A DNA stretch of 64,000 bases from Streptomyces sp. MP131-18. Lineage in GTDB: Bacteria > Actinomycetota > Actinomycetes > Streptomycetales > Streptomycetaceae. The notes beneath the pieces were generated by a model, which was not told the origin of the DNA, searched no databases, and saw only the letters and a program-made list of their open reading frames with translations. Below, piece by piece: positions 47,095 to 56,472 of this stretch. The position numbers and the translations under genes were made by a program. The stretch spans positions 3,469,881 to 3,533,880 of the forward strand of contig NZ_LZNS01000001.1 of assembly GCF_001984575.1 (NCBI RefSeq), in the 5' to 3' direction. The number at the start of each line of letters is the position of its first letter. Within the stretch, counting starts at the first letter, position 1.

Positions 47095-48813
47095 GTGAAA
47101 GATCTGCACGCCGAGCCGGGCACTCCGGATCTCCGGGGCCCCGCGCGTTTCCTGTGGTGGCTGGTGGTCCGTCAGCGCCGTCGCGTGCTGGCGGGGTCGG
47201 CGTTCGCCACGCTGTGGATGACCGGCCTCGCCCTCCCGCCCCTCCTGCTGTCCCGAGCGATCGACGAGGGCCTGCGGCCCGGCCGTACGGAGACCCTGGC
47301 CGGCTGGTCAGGGGCACTCATCGCGGTCGGAGGGGTGAACGCCTGGCTGGCCATCGCGCGGCACCGCACCATGACGCGGGTGCGCCTGAACGCCACCTAC
47401 CGCACGTCGCGGCTGATCGTGGCGCACACCACGCGACTGGGCTCGTCCCTGTCGCGGCGGCTGACGGCGGGGGAGGTCGTCACCCTGGGGCTCGGCGACG
47501 TGGCGGCGATCAGCAACACCCTGACGATCACGGGGCCCGGGGTCGGCGCCGTGATCGCCTACCTGACGGTGGCCGTTCTGCTGCTGTCCGTCTCGGTGCC
47601 CCTGGCTCTGATCGTCCTGGTGGGCGTGCCGGTCCTGGCACTGCTGCTCGGGCCGCTCCTCGGCAGGCTGCGGAGCGCGGAGTCCGCCTACCGGGAGCAG
47701 CAGGGGATGGTCGCGGCCCGCCTGGTGGACATGGTCGGCGGGCTGCGGGTTCTCAACGGGCTGGGCGGCAAGGCCGTGTTCGCGGCCCACTACCGGCGGG
47801 AGTCCCAGGAGCTGCGCGCCCGGGGCTACCGGGTCGGTGCGGTGACCAGCTGGGTCACGGCGCTCGGAGTCGGCATGCCGACGCTGTTCCTCGCCTGCGT
47901 GTCGTGGCAGGCGGCACGGCTCGCCGCCGAGGGGGACATCACCGTGGGCGAGCTGGTGGCGGTCTACGGATACGTGGCGGTTCTCGTGGTGCCCGTGTCG
48001 TTCTTCATCGAGGGCGCGTACGACCTGAGCCGCGGTCTGGTGGCGGCGCGCCAAGTGGTGCGGTTCCTCGGCATGGCGCCGGACGCGGCGGGGGGACCTT
48101 CGCCCGTGGATGCCCCGGCGGGGCCGGCCGCGCTCCACGACCCGGACTCGGGCGTGACCCTCGCCCCCGGCGAGCTGACCGCTCTGGTCAGCGCGCGCCC
48201 GGCCGAATCCGCCGCGGTGGCCGACCGGCTCGGCCGCTTCACCGGCTCGGCGGTGCGCTGGGGTGCCGTGCTCCTCGGCGAGGTCGCGCCGGCGCAGGTC
48301 CGCGGCCGGATACTCCTGGCGGACCAGGAGGCTCATCTGTTCGCCGGCCCGCTGCGGGACGCGATTCCGGGGCGCCACGACGCGGACGAGGCGGCCGTCG
48401 CGGCGGCGATCGAAGCGGCGCTGGCCGAGGACGTCGTGCGGGGCCTGCCCGGCGGGCTCGACGGGGCCCTCACCGACGACGCCCGCAATCTGTCCGGCGG
48501 GCAACGCCAGCGGGTCCGCCTGGCCAGAGCGCTGTTCGCGAAGCCGGACGTGCTGCTGCTGACGGAGCCCACCTCCTCGCTGGACGCCCACACGGAGGCC
48601 GAAGTGGCGGCCCGGCTGCGCGCGGCCAGGTCCGGGCACACCACTCTGGTCACCACCACCTCGCCCCTGCTCCTGGACCGGGCGGACACCGTGTACTTCC
48701 TGGTCGACGGGCGGACGGCCGCCCGGGGCAGCCACCGCGGCCTGCTGGCGAGCCGCCCGGACTACGCACGGCTGGTGTCGCGCGGCGGGCCGGCGGCGGA
48801 GGTGCCGCGATGA
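47095..48813 (+). CDS. ABC exporter half, ATPase with degenerate Walker A
   Basis: A 572-residue ABC exporter half: six-helix membrane domain (~1-320) and a C-terminal ATPase. The signature NLSGGQRQRVRLARAL is perfect, but the Walker A loop reads ELTALVSARPAESAAV with no GxGKST, Walker B is VLLLTEPTSSLD (Asp to Thr), and the switch His is absent (VTTTSP). It can bind the LSGGQ side of ATP but should not hydrolyse it itself. The GTG at 47095 has GAGAGG 6 nt upstream. It overlaps its partner gene by ATGA, forming a heterodimer. Cargo unknown. Confidence 0.9.
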   Translation: MKDLHAEPGTPDLRGPARFLWWLVVRQRRRVLAGSAFATLWMTGLALPPLLLSRAIDEGLRPGRTETLAGWSGALIAVGGVNAWLAIARHRTMTRVRLNATYRTSRLIVAHTTRLGSSLSRRLTAGEVVTLGLGDVAAISNTLTITGPGVGAVIAYLTVAVLLLSVSVPLALIVLVGVPVLALLLGPLLGRLRSAESAYREQQGMVAARLVDMVGGLRVLNGLGGKAVFAAHYRRESQELRARGYRVGAVTSWVTALGVGMPTLFLACVSWQAARLAAEGDITVGELVAVYGYVAVLVVPVSFFIEGAYDLSRGLVAARQVVRFLGMAPDAAGGPSPVDAPAGPAALHDPDSGVTLAPGELTALVSARPAESAAVADRLGRFTGSAVRWGAVLLGEVAPAQVRGRILLADQEAHLFAGPLRDAIPGRHDADEAAVAAAIEAALAEDVVRGLPGGLDGALTDDARNLSGGQRQRVRLARALFAKPDVLLLTEPTSSLDAHTEAEVAARLRAARSGHTTLVTTTSPLLLDRADTVYFLVDGRTAARGSHRGLLASRPDYARLVSRGGPAAEVPR

Positions 48814-50636
48814 CCTCCCGCCCGGAGCCCGCGGGCCCGGCGGCCCTGCCCGTCGCCGGGCCGGCCAGGCTGCGCCGGGCGGCATGGCACCTGATCCGGC
48901 TGGACGGCCGCGCCTTCGCCCTCGTGCTCCTGCTCAACGCGCTCGCCGCCGCGGCGGGGCTCGTGGCGCCCTGGCTGCTTGGCGCCATTGTCGACGAGGT
49001 GGAGGCCGGGTCGGGGACGGCGGCGGTCGACCGGCTGGCATGGACGATCCTGGGCTTCGCGCTGGCGCAGTTCCTCCTCGCCCGGTACGCGGCCCACGTG
49101 GGGCACCGTTTCGGGGAACGGACCCTGGCCCGCATCCGTGAACAGTACGTGGACCGGGCCCTGGCACTGCCCGCGTCGGCGGTGGAACGTGCGGGCACGG
49201 GCGATCTCGCGGCGCGTGGCGCGGGGGACATCGCGGCGGTGGGCACCACGCTGCGCGACGCCGGGCCCGATCTGCTCATCGCCGCGATTCAGGCGGTGTT
49301 CATCATCGGGGCGGTCTTCGTGCTCTCCCCGGTGCTCGGACTGTGCGGGGTCGCCGGTCTCACCGGCATCTGGTTCGCGCTGCGCTGGTACCTGCGCCGT
49401 GCGCACGGCGCCTACCTGGCCGAGGGGGCGGCGAACTCCGAGCTGGCCGAGGTCATCGCCGCCACCGCGGCGGGCGCCCGCACGGTCGAGGCGTTCGGCC
49501 TGGAGCAGCGCCGGAACGACGCCTGCGCCGACGCGATCGAACGGGGCTACCGCAGCCGGATGCGGACCCTGTACCTGCGCAGCGTGCTGTTCCCGGTCAT
49601 GGACGTGTCGTACGCCCTGCCCGTCGTCGGAGTGCTCCTGGCCGGCGGCGTGCTGTACGACCGCGGAGTGGTCAGCCTCGGCGCCGTGATCGCCGCCGCT
49701 CTCTACCTGCGGCAGCTGTCGCAGCCGCTGGACGTGATCCTCATGCGGATCGAGCAACTTCAGAGCAGCATGGCGTCCTTCGCGCGGGTCGAAGGGCTGG
49801 CGGAAGCGGACGGGCCGGTCCCGGCGCCGCGTCCTGAGCCGGTCCCCGGGCCGCATGGAGACGCCGACGGCAGGATCGAAGTGGCCGGGGTCCGCTTCGC
49901 CTACGCCGGATCGCCCGACGTGCTCAACGGCGTCGACCTGTCCGTGCGGCCGGGCGAACGCCTGGCCGTCGTCGGCCCCTCCGGCGCCGGCAAGACGACG
50001 CTCGGCCGTCTGCTGGCGGGCCTCGACACCCCGCGCGCCGGTGCGGTCACCGTGGGAGGCGTTCCGGTGTCGGACCTGTCCCCGGGCCGGCTGCGCCGGC
50101 AGATCGTCCTCGTCACCCAGGAGCACCACGTCTTTCTGGGGTCCGTGCGGGACAACGTACGGATCGCCGCGCCGGACGCCCCGGACTCCGAGTTGCGGGT
50201 GGCTCTGGCCGCCGTGGGGGCCGAGGAGTGGGCCGACGGGCTTCCTGACGGTCTGGACACGGAGCTGGGCGACGCCGGGCACCGGATCGACGGGACCAGG
50301 GCGCAGCAACTGGCGCTCGCCCGCGTCGTGCTGGCCGACCCGCACACCGTGATACTCGACGAGGCGACGGCCCTGCTCGACCCGGCGACCGCACGCCACA
50401 CGGAGCGGGCGCTGGCCGCTCTCCTGGCAGGCCGCACGGTGATCGCCATCGCCCACCGCCTGCACACGGCCCGCGATGCCGACCGGGTGGCGGTGATGGA
50501 GGGCGGCCGTATCACCGAGTGCGGCACCCACGAGGCTCTCGTCGCCTCGGGAGGTGCCTACGCGGCGCTGTGGCGGTCGTGGCAGGGCCTGCCCCCTCCC
50601 GGCGGGGCCGGGAGGGCGGGGCTCATCGGTCGGTGA
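48810..50636 (+). CDS. ABC exporter half, ATPase with degenerate signature motif
   Basis: A 608-residue ABC exporter half. Six membrane helices are followed by an ATPase with an intact Walker A (VVGPSGAGKTTLGRLLAG), Walker B (HTVILDEATALLD) and switch His (IAIAHRLH), but the LSGGQ signature is replaced by RIDGTRAQQLALA. This is the mirror of the defect in its partner, so together they make one complete ATP site (Walker A/B from here, LSGGQ from the other). The last 14 bp overlap the 3' end of nicD on the opposite strand. Substrate not predictable. Confidence 0.9.
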   Translation: MTSRPEPAGPAALPVAGPARLRRAAWHLIRLDGRAFALVLLLNALAAAAGLVAPWLLGAIVDEVEAGSGTAAVDRLAWTILGFALAQFLLARYAAHVGHRFGERTLARIREQYVDRALALPASAVERAGTGDLAARGAGDIAAVGTTLRDAGPDLLIAAIQAVFIIGAVFVLSPVLGLCGVAGLTGIWFALRWYLRRAHGAYLAEGAANSELAEVIAATAAGARTVEAFGLEQRRNDACADAIERGYRSRMRTLYLRSVLFPVMDVSYALPVVGVLLAGGVLYDRGVVSLGAVIAAALYLRQLSQPLDVILMRIEQLQSSMASFARVEGLAEADGPVPAPRPEPVPGPHGDADGRIEVAGVRFAYAGSPDVLNGVDLSVRPGERLAVVGPSGAGKTTLGRLLAGLDTPRAGAVTVGGVPVSDLSPGRLRRQIVLVTQEHHVFLGSVRDNVRIAAPDAPDSELRVALAAVGAEEWADGLPDGLDTELGDAGHRIDGTRAQQLALARVVLADPHTVILDEATALLDPATARHTERALAALLAGRTVIAIAHRLHTARDADRVAVMEGGRITECGTHEALVASGGAYAALWRSWQGLPPPGGAGRAGLIGR

Positions 50637-51468
50637 GGACCTTGGCCAGCGCGGTGCGGGTGGCCGCCAGGGCGGTGGGCGGGGTGTCCCAGAAGACCAT
50701 GTGGCCGGCGCCCGGAACGGCGGTCACGGTGGCCGCCGGGTTGGCCCCGGCCGCTTCCGCGGCGCCGTCCGCGGTGACGACCGGGCTGTCCGCGCCGTAC
50801 AGGAGCACGCTCGGCGCGGGGACCGAGGGCCAGGTGGCGAAGAAGTCCTCGCGTTCGAACCCGGCGTGCGCCGCCGTCACCGCCGCCTCGGCGCAGCCGG
50901 CGAGCCAGCGGGCCCGCAGGGCCTGTTCGCGCGCGGGCCAGCGCGGCCAGGCCCTGGCGACCTCCTCGGCCGTGGTGCCGCGCCGCGCCTGCGCCAGCTG
51001 GTCGAGGAACGTCGCGAGCGGCGTCGGGTAGGGGCCACGGCCCGGGCCGCTCATCGGCGGGTCGACGAGGACGGTGCCGCGCACCGCGCCGCCGGGCCGC
51101 GCCGCGGCCACGGCGGCGATGCGCGCGCCCATGGAGTGGCCGAGCAGCGCGGGGCGGCCGAGGCCGAGGCCGTCCGCCACGGCCTCGACGTCGTCGGCGT
51201 GGGCGTCGAGGTCCCCGGGGCCGTCGTCGGACAGGCCGCGGCCGCGGGTGTCGAGGACGAGCGGCCGGACGAGGCCGGTGAGTTCGCGGGCGACGAAGTC
51301 CATGCCGACGGCCGGGGTGGTGATGCCCGGCAGCACCAGCAGCGGCGGTGCGTCGCCGCCGTAGTCGAGCACGTGCAGGCGCAGCGCGCCGGAGCGCACC
51401 CAGCGGCTGGTGGCGGGCACGTCGGCCAGGTCGGCCAGGGCCCGTTGGGTGAGGAGGCGGCCGGTCAC
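50623..51468 (-). CDS. nicD: N-formylmaleamate deformylase, NicD-like alpha/beta hydrolase
   Basis: A 281-residue hydrolase, last gene of the nicotinate-type operon. LGHSMGARIAAVAAARP carries the nucleophile Ser, VLLYGADSPVV the Asp region and VPGAGHMVFWDTPP the His. By position next to NicF, NicE and NicX it should release formate from N-formylmaleamate, giving maleamate. The GTG at 51468 overlaps the nicF stop (GTGA). Alone, the fold would only say alpha/beta hydrolase; the neighbourhood gives the function. Confidence 0.82.
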   Translation of the reverse strand: MTGRLLTQRALADLADVPATSRWVRSGALRLHVLDYGGDAPPLLVLPGITTPAVGMDFVARELTGLVRPLVLDTRGRGLSDDGPGDLDAHADDVEAVADGLGLGRPALLGHSMGARIAAVAAARPGGAVRGTVLVDPPMSGPGRGPYPTPLATFLDQLAQARRGTTAEEVARAWPRWPAREQALRARWLAGCAEAAVTAAHAGFEREDFFATWPSVPAPSVLLYGADSPVVTADGAAEAAGANPAATVTAVPGAGHMVFWDTPPTALAATRTALAKVLTDR

Positions 51469-52136
51469 GTCGCGTTCTCCCTGGTCGTGAGTGCGGTCAG
51501 GTGGCCGAGTGCCTCGTCGAGGGGAACGACGTCGGCGTACTTGGCCGCGAGGTCGAAGAGCGCCGCGTCGTGCGGGCCACGCGCGCGGTCGCCGGTGCAT
51601 TCGCGGACGACGAGGGTGTCGAACCCGGCCTGGACGGCGTCGACCGCGGTGGCGCGGACGCAGCCGCTGGTCGTGGCGCCGCAGACGAGGACCGAGTCGC
51701 AGCCCGCCGCGGTGAGCAGCGCGGCCAGCGGGGTGCCGGCGAAGGCGGAGGCGCCCTTCTTGACGAGGAGGTGGTCCTCCGGCAGCACCGGCAGCCGCGG
51801 GTCGAGGGCGACGGCTTCGCCGCCCTCGACGAGGCTCCGCAGCCCCGGCGCCTTGCGGAGCCAGGCGACGGTGTCGCCGCGGGCCTCCGCCGGCCGGTAG
51901 GCGATGGCGGTGAACACGGTGAACACCCCGGCCGCTCGGGCCGCTTCGATCAGCCGCCCCGTTGCCGCGACCACGTCGGTGAGGTCGCTGCCGGTGGGGA
52001 ACCGGTCCTCGGTGAACCCGCGGGTGAGGTCGACGACCACGAGCCCCGGGCGCCGGCCGCGCGGCACCGCCGCGCCGAACCCGGCTGTCCGGTAGAGCTG
52101 TTCGACGTCCGCCCCGTGCGGGCCCGCCCCGGTCAC
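51465..52136 (-). CDS. nicF: Maleamate amidohydrolase, NicF-like (isochorismatase fold)
   Basis: A 223-residue cysteine hydrolase of the isochorismatase-like family. Its triad is visible: Asp in LVVVDLTRGF, Lys in LLVKKGASAF and Cys in CGATTSGCVRATAVDA. In nicotinate degradation it deamidates maleamate to maleate and ammonia. The GTG at 52136 overlaps the nicE stop, and its own stop overlaps the nicD start, both as GTGA. Confidence 0.86.
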   Translation of the reverse strand: MTGAGPHGADVEQLYRTAGFGAAVPRGRRPGLVVVDLTRGFTEDRFPTGSDLTDVVAATGRLIEAARAAGVFTVFTAIAYRPAEARGDTVAWLRKAPGLRSLVEGGEAVALDPRLPVLPEDHLLVKKGASAFAGTPLAALLTAAGCDSVLVCGATTSGCVRATAVDAVQAGFDTLVVRECTGDRARGPHDAALFDLAAKYADVVPLDEALGHLTALTTRENAT

Positions 52137-52900
52137 GCGGCGGCCCCGGCGAGTTCGCCGCCGAGCAGCCGCCCCGCGCCCGGCACGTAGGGCCGCAGCC
52201 CCAGCTCGGTGAGGATGCGGTGGCAGGTGGCGGTGGCCGCGGAGAGCACCGGGATGCCGAGGGCGTCCTCCACGGGCTGAACGGCGGGCAGCGAGGGCAT
52301 CTGCACGCAGGCGGAGAGCACCAGTGCGTCGGCCCGCGACAGGTCCAGCTTTCCGGCGTGCGCGCGGAGTTCCGCTGGGTCGAGGCGGGCGACGGCGAGG
52401 TTGTCCGGCACTTCGAGCGAGAGCGCGTCGACGACCTCGGTCCCGGCGTCCTCCAGGTACGCGGCGACGGCGCGGGTGAGCGGCTTCATATAGGGGGTGA
52501 TGATCGCGACGCGGCGGGCGCCGAGGGCGGCGATGCCGCTGAGCAGCGCCCCGGCGGAGGAGACGACGGGCGCGGTGGCGTTCTCCGCCGCCAGGACCTC
52601 GGCGATGGCGTCCTCCGCGGTGCAGTGGTAGCCGGGGCCCTGGGCCATGATGGCGACGAGGCAGGCGGTGGTGACGAGGTCGGGCCGCGCGTCGGCGAGT
52701 TCGGCGGCGGCCCGGCGGGTCTGGCCGTTCATGGCGGCCAGTTCTTCGGGCGTGACGTGCCGCATGCGGGCGCGCGCGGCGTGGTGGACGAACCGTTCGC
52801 CCGGCACGGCGGCCTCGCGGGCCAGGAACATCCGCGGCAGCTCGGTCTCCATGGTCAGGTTGGAACTCGGCACGATCATGCCGATGCGGTAGTCGGTCAT
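52133..52900 (-). CDS. nicE: Maleate cis-trans isomerase, NicE-like
   Basis: A 255-residue Asp/Glu racemase-superfamily enzyme converting maleate to fumarate, which enters the citric acid cycle. GMIVPSSNLTMETELP is the family start. The two catalytic Cys are present: C80 in TTACLVAIM and C198 in LSACVQMPS. The ATG overlaps the nicX stop (ATGA). Confidence 0.9.
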   Translation of the reverse strand: MTDYRIGMIVPSSNLTMETELPRMFLAREAAVPGERFVHHAARARMRHVTPEELAAMNGQTRRAAAELADARPDLVTTACLVAIMAQGPGYHCTAEDAIAEVLAAENATAPVVSSAGALLSGIAALGARRVAIITPYMKPLTRAVAAYLEDAGTEVVDALSLEVPDNLAVARLDPAELRAHAGKLDLSRADALVLSACVQMPSLPAVQPVEDALGIPVLSAATATCHRILTELGLRPYVPGAGRLLGGELAGAAA

Positions 52901-53943
52901 CGCCGCACCGCCGGCTTCATCTCCGGAACGGTGAGTTCGCCCGCGTCGACGATGAGTTCGTCGTCGAGGTAGAGGCTGTTGCCGCGCATCGGGATGTCGA
53001 AGTGGCAGGCGGTGTCGTTGGGCCCGCCGAGTTCGTTGTTGGGGCCGATGGAAAACATCACGTTGCCGTAGAAGCTGCGCAGTTCCATGCCCATACCGCC
53101 GCCGAACTGGGTGAGCCCGTGCCAGTGCGCGCGCTCGTCAAGACCCCACCCGACGTGGCTCATGCCGTAGCCGCGCGGGTCGTCGAAGCTCTCGATGTAG
53201 GAGTTGAGCAGGTCGGCGTCCAGGCTCGGCGCGCCGCCCGCGCCGCGGATGTCGCGGATGAAGCCCTGTTCGATGGTCAGCTCGACGGGCGTGTGCACGT
53301 AGGTGTTGAACGGCAGCAGCACGTCGCCTGGCGCGAGGACGATCCGGCCGTCGACGCCGTCGTCCGCGCCGCCGGTGAACACGAACGCCGCGGGCCAGTG
53401 GTCCCAGCGGCCCGGGGTGTCGGTGTAGCCGTATTCGCTCAGGGTCGGGTAGACGCCGAGCCGGTAGGTGACGTCGGTGCCGTGCGGGCTGGTGATGCGC
53501 ATGGTGCGCGCCTTGGCGAGGAGTTCCGCGCCGGTCTCGACGCGTTCGCGCAGCTCGGGCGTCGGCATCAGCCGGGCGAGCAGCGGGGCGGGCTCTACGG
53601 CGGTGAGGATGCGGGTGCCCGCGGCCTGGATCTCGAACTGTTCGGCGGAGAACAGCAGGAAGGTGCAGTCGACGACCATGTCGACGCTCTTGAGCGCCGC
53701 CACGGCGTGCCGGTTGCCCGCAAGCCCCGAGTCGCCGACGGCCCAGGCGCCGGACGCGCTCACCGGGGACGGCAGCCGCAGATGGAACGCCTGGGCGCCG
53801 AGTTGCCCCGCCGCCAGAAGGAACGCGTCGGCGTAGGCGCCGCGTTCGTTGCCGCGGGTCAGGACGGCGACGGTCTCGCCCTCGTGCACGGCCGACAGGG
53901 TCAATTGCTTGAGGCAGATGTCGTTGAACAGGTTCTGGTCCAT
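52897..53943 (-). CDS. nicX: 2,5-Dihydroxypyridine 5,6-dioxygenase, NicX-like
   Basis: A 348-residue extradiol-type ring-opening enzyme with an aminopeptidase-like fold, turning 2,5-dihydroxypyridine plus O2 into N-formylmaleamate. Candidate iron ligands lie in MSHVGWGLDERAHWH and GGPNDTACHFDIPMRG (His and Asp of HFD), as in Pseudomonas NicX. It starts with MDQNLFNDICLKQLTLS and is of full family length. It follows the permease gene by 45 bp and overlaps nicE by ATGA. It is the most diagnostic gene of the cluster. Confidence 0.88.
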   Translation of the reverse strand: MDQNLFNDICLKQLTLSAVHEGETVAVLTRGNERGAYADAFLLAAGQLGAQAFHLRLPSPVSASGAWAVGDSGLAGNRHAVAALKSVDMVVDCTFLLFSAEQFEIQAAGTRILTAVEPAPLLARLMPTPELRERVETGAELLAKARTMRITSPHGTDVTYRLGVYPTLSEYGYTDTPGRWDHWPAAFVFTGGADDGVDGRIVLAPGDVLLPFNTYVHTPVELTIEQGFIRDIRGAGGAPSLDADLLNSYIESFDDPRGYGMSHVGWGLDERAHWHGLTQFGGGMGMELRSFYGNVMFSIGPNNELGGPNDTACHFDIPMRGNSLYLDDELIVDAGELTVPEMKPAVRR

Positions 53944-53988
53944 GATGGCTTCCCTCCTCGGGAGGCGTGCGTGCGGGAGTTGAGCGGT

Positions 53989-54816
53989 TCAGTGGGGCAG
54001 GGGCCGGTCGAGGCGGCGCAGCGCGAGCACTTCGATCACGCGCATGAGGACGGTGAACACCAGCGCGCAGGCGATCATGTCCTCGGGCCGCAGGAAGCGG
54101 AACGCCTCGTAGATCCGGGCGCCGACGCCATCGGGACGGGTCATGGTCTCCATGAGGACGACGAGCTTCCAGGAGAACGCGAACGACGTCCGCAACGCGC
54201 CGACCACCGCGGGCCGCACCTGCGCCGCCAGGACGTGCCGCGCGTAGGCGGCGGGCCCGAGCCGGTAGGTGCGGGCCATCTCGTCGAGGCTGTGGTCACG
54301 GGCGAGGACGGCGCCGCTGACGACGTTGGCCACCAGGGGCGTGATCGCCACGACGAGCGCGACCACGCCCGAGGTCTCGGAGATGCCCATGATGAGGATG
54401 GTCAGGATGATGTAGACGGGGTCGGGGATGGCCAGGCCGATCACCAGGATCGGCCGCAGGAACGCCTCCGCGTACCGGCTGAGTCCGGCGGCAATCCCGA
54501 TCAGCAGCCCGGCCAGCACGGACGCGGCGAGCACGGTCAGCACGCGGCGCAGCGACAGCCATGCGTCGCCGTAGAAGCCGGAGTCGGTGAGCACGTCGGC
54601 GGTGGCCGCCGCGACCTCCCCGGCGCCCGGCATCCAGCCGTCGGAGAACAGGCTGAGCACCTGCCAGGCGGCGACGCCCAGGGCCGCGGCGGTGAGCCCG
54701 GAGGCGAGCCGTCCGAGCCAGGTGACGCGCGGCCCGTTCCCTTCCGGGCCGGGGGGCGGCCCGGCGGGGCGCCGGCCCGGGGGCTTGCGGAGGCGGGCGG
54801 GGAGCACGGCCGTCAT
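53989..54816 (-). CDS. NitT/TauT-type ABC importer permease (second)
   Basis: A 275-residue membrane permease of the SsuC/TauC group, about six helices after a Pro/Arg-rich cytosolic N-terminus. The EAA-like loop that docks the ATPase is MARTYRLGPAAYARHVLAAQVRPAVVGALRTSFAFSWKLVVL. It overlaps the ATPase gene by ATGA. It differs clearly from the other permease of the operon (55637-56434), so the membrane part is probably a heterodimer, in contrast to the homodimers usual for this class. Confidence 0.9.
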   Translation of the reverse strand: MTAVLPARLRKPPGRRPAGPPPGPEGNGPRVTWLGRLASGLTAAALGVAAWQVLSLFSDGWMPGAGEVAAATADVLTDSGFYGDAWLSLRRVLTVLAASVLAGLLIGIAAGLSRYAEAFLRPILVIGLAIPDPVYIILTILIMGISETSGVVALVVAITPLVANVVSGAVLARDHSLDEMARTYRLGPAAYARHVLAAQVRPAVVGALRTSFAFSWKLVVLMETMTRPDGVGARIYEAFRFLRPEDMIACALVFTVLMRVIEVLALRRLDRPLPH

Positions 54817-55634
54817 GACGCGGGCCCTTCCGTGAGGTCCCACTCGCGCAGCACGTCGGCGACGGTCTCCGCCTCCAGGCGGGCCAGGGCGGGGTCCTCG
54901 TGGCGCCTCGGGCGGGCCAGCGGGACGTCGAGCGTCTTCAGCACGCGGGCAGGACCGTGGCTGAGGATGACGACCCGGTCGGCGAGGAACAGCGCCTCGC
55001 GGATGGAGTGGGTGACGAACAGGGTGGGCACGGACGCGACTTCGTGCAGCCGGGTCAGCTCCTGACGCATCGCCCGGCCGGTGACCTCGTCGAGGCCGCT
55101 GAACGGCTCGTCCATCAGCACGACGTCGGGCTCGACGGCGAGCGCCCTGGCGATCGACACCCGCTGGCGCTGGCCGCCGGAGAGCCGCATGGGCCAGGAG
55201 CCGCGGTACTCGGCCACCCGCAGCATGCCGAGGAACCGTTCGATCCGCTCGTCCCACTCGGCCGCCGGGACGCCCGCGGCCTTCATGGCGATCTCGATGT
55301 TCTGGCCGACGGTGCGCCAGGGCAGCAGCCGGTGGTCCTGGAAGACGTAGCCGACCCTGACCCGGCCGCGGAGCCCGTCGGTGGCCTCGTCGCCGCGGTG
55401 GCGCAGCGCGCCGCCCGCGACGGGGGCGAGCCCGGCGAGCACGTGCAGCAGGCTCGACTTGCCGCAGCCGCTCGGCCCGAGCAGGGCGACGAACTCCCCC
55501 GGCCGCAGGGCGAGGTCGATTCCGGAGACGACGGTCCGGTCGGCGTGCTTGACGGTGACGCCCCGCAGTTCGAGGTAGGGGTCGCCGTCCGCGGGCCCGC
55601 TGGCGGGGACCGTTCCGCGCATGGTTTCGCTCAT
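54813..55634 (-). CDS. NitT/TauT-type ABC importer ATPase
   Basis: A 273-residue ATP-binding subunit of the SsuB/TauB type. Walker A LLGPSGCGKSSLLHVLAGL, the Q-loop in YVFQDHRLLPW, the signature MRLSGGQRQRVSIARAL, Walker B VVLMDEPFSGLD and the switch His in FVTHSIREA are all intact. It powers import by the two flanking permeases and the lipoprotein binder. ATG at 55634; a GTG two codons upstream (55640) is also in frame. Confidence 0.92.
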   Translation of the reverse strand: MSETMRGTVPASGPADGDPYLELRGVTVKHADRTVVSGIDLALRPGEFVALLGPSGCGKSSLLHVLAGLAPVAGGALRHRGDEATDGLRGRVRVGYVFQDHRLLPWRTVGQNIEIAMKAAGVPAAEWDERIERFLGMLRVAEYRGSWPMRLSGGQRQRVSIARALAVEPDVVLMDEPFSGLDEVTGRAMRQELTRLHEVASVPTLFVTHSIREALFLADRVVILSHGPARVLKTLDVPLARPRRHEDPALARLEAETVADVLREWDLTEGPAS

Positions 55635-55636
55635 GT

Positions 55637-56434
55637 TCACAACACCCGCCAGGAGAGGACGTACCGTTCGATGGTTCGGAAGACGAGGTACTCGCCGGCC
55701 AGGAGGATCGCGACGAAGACCAGCAGCCAAAGGAGCACCTCGGTCAGCAGGAAGTGGTCGAACGCCTGCGAGAACTCGTAGCCCATGCCGCTGTTGACGA
55801 TGAACAGCTCGGCCAGGACGACGACCTTCCAGGCGTGCGCGTACTCGTTGCGCGTGGCCGCGAAGACGTAGGGGACCAGCTGCGGCAGCACGACGTGGCG
55901 GGCCCTGGCCGTTCCGGACAAGCCGTAGACGTCGCTCATCTCGCCGATGTTCCGGTCCAGTTCGCGCATCCCCTGGCGCAGCATGGTGGCCACGAAGGGG
56001 AAGCAGATGAACGTCACCACCGCGTACACCCCGAGCGGGTCGCGGCGGAAGAGGTAGAGGGCGAGCAGCGCCGCGACTGTGCTCGGGACGGCGATCGCGA
56101 ACGCGGTGAGGGAGGCGGTCACCCGGCTCCAGAAGCCGTCGCGGCGCATCACCCAGGCCGCCGCCGTGCCGAGCACGAGCGCGACGGCCAGGGACCACAG
56201 CACGCGCTGGGTCGTGGTGCCCACGGCCACCCAGGTGCTCGACTGTCCGAGGAAGTGCGGGAGTTCGCCGGCCACTTCGCCGATGGGCGGCACGTAGCGG
56301 GTGGCGGAGCCGCCCACCCACCACAGGGCGAGCACGCCGCCGACCCCGGCGGCGGACAGGGCCCACCGGCCGGCCGCGGCCCGCAGGCGCGTCCCGACGG
56401 CGGTGGGGGCGGCCGGTGTGGTCACAGAGGTCAT
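55637..56434 (-). CDS. NitT/TauT-type ABC importer permease (first)
   Basis: A 265-residue permease with about six helices. Its docking loop is MSDVYGLSGTARARHVVLPQLVPYVFAATRNEYAHAWKVVVL. It follows the binding-protein gene by 38 bp, and the ATPase gene starts 2 bp after its stop. In a nicotinate-type cluster its cargo is expected to be a pyridine carboxylate; no sequence feature proves that. Confidence 0.9.
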   Translation of the reverse strand: MTSVTTPAAPTAVGTRLRAAAGRWALSAAGVGGVLALWWVGGSATRYVPPIGEVAGELPHFLGQSSTWVAVGTTTQRVLWSLAVALVLGTAAAWVMRRDGFWSRVTASLTAFAIAVPSTVAALLALYLFRRDPLGVYAVVTFICFPFVATMLRQGMRELDRNIGEMSDVYGLSGTARARHVVLPQLVPYVFAATRNEYAHAWKVVVLAELFIVNSGMGYEFSQAFDHFLLTEVLLWLLVFVAILLAGEYLVFRTIERYVLSWRVL

Positions 56435-56472
56435 GTCGGGTCTCCTTGTCCTGCTGGTCGTCGCCACGGCGG

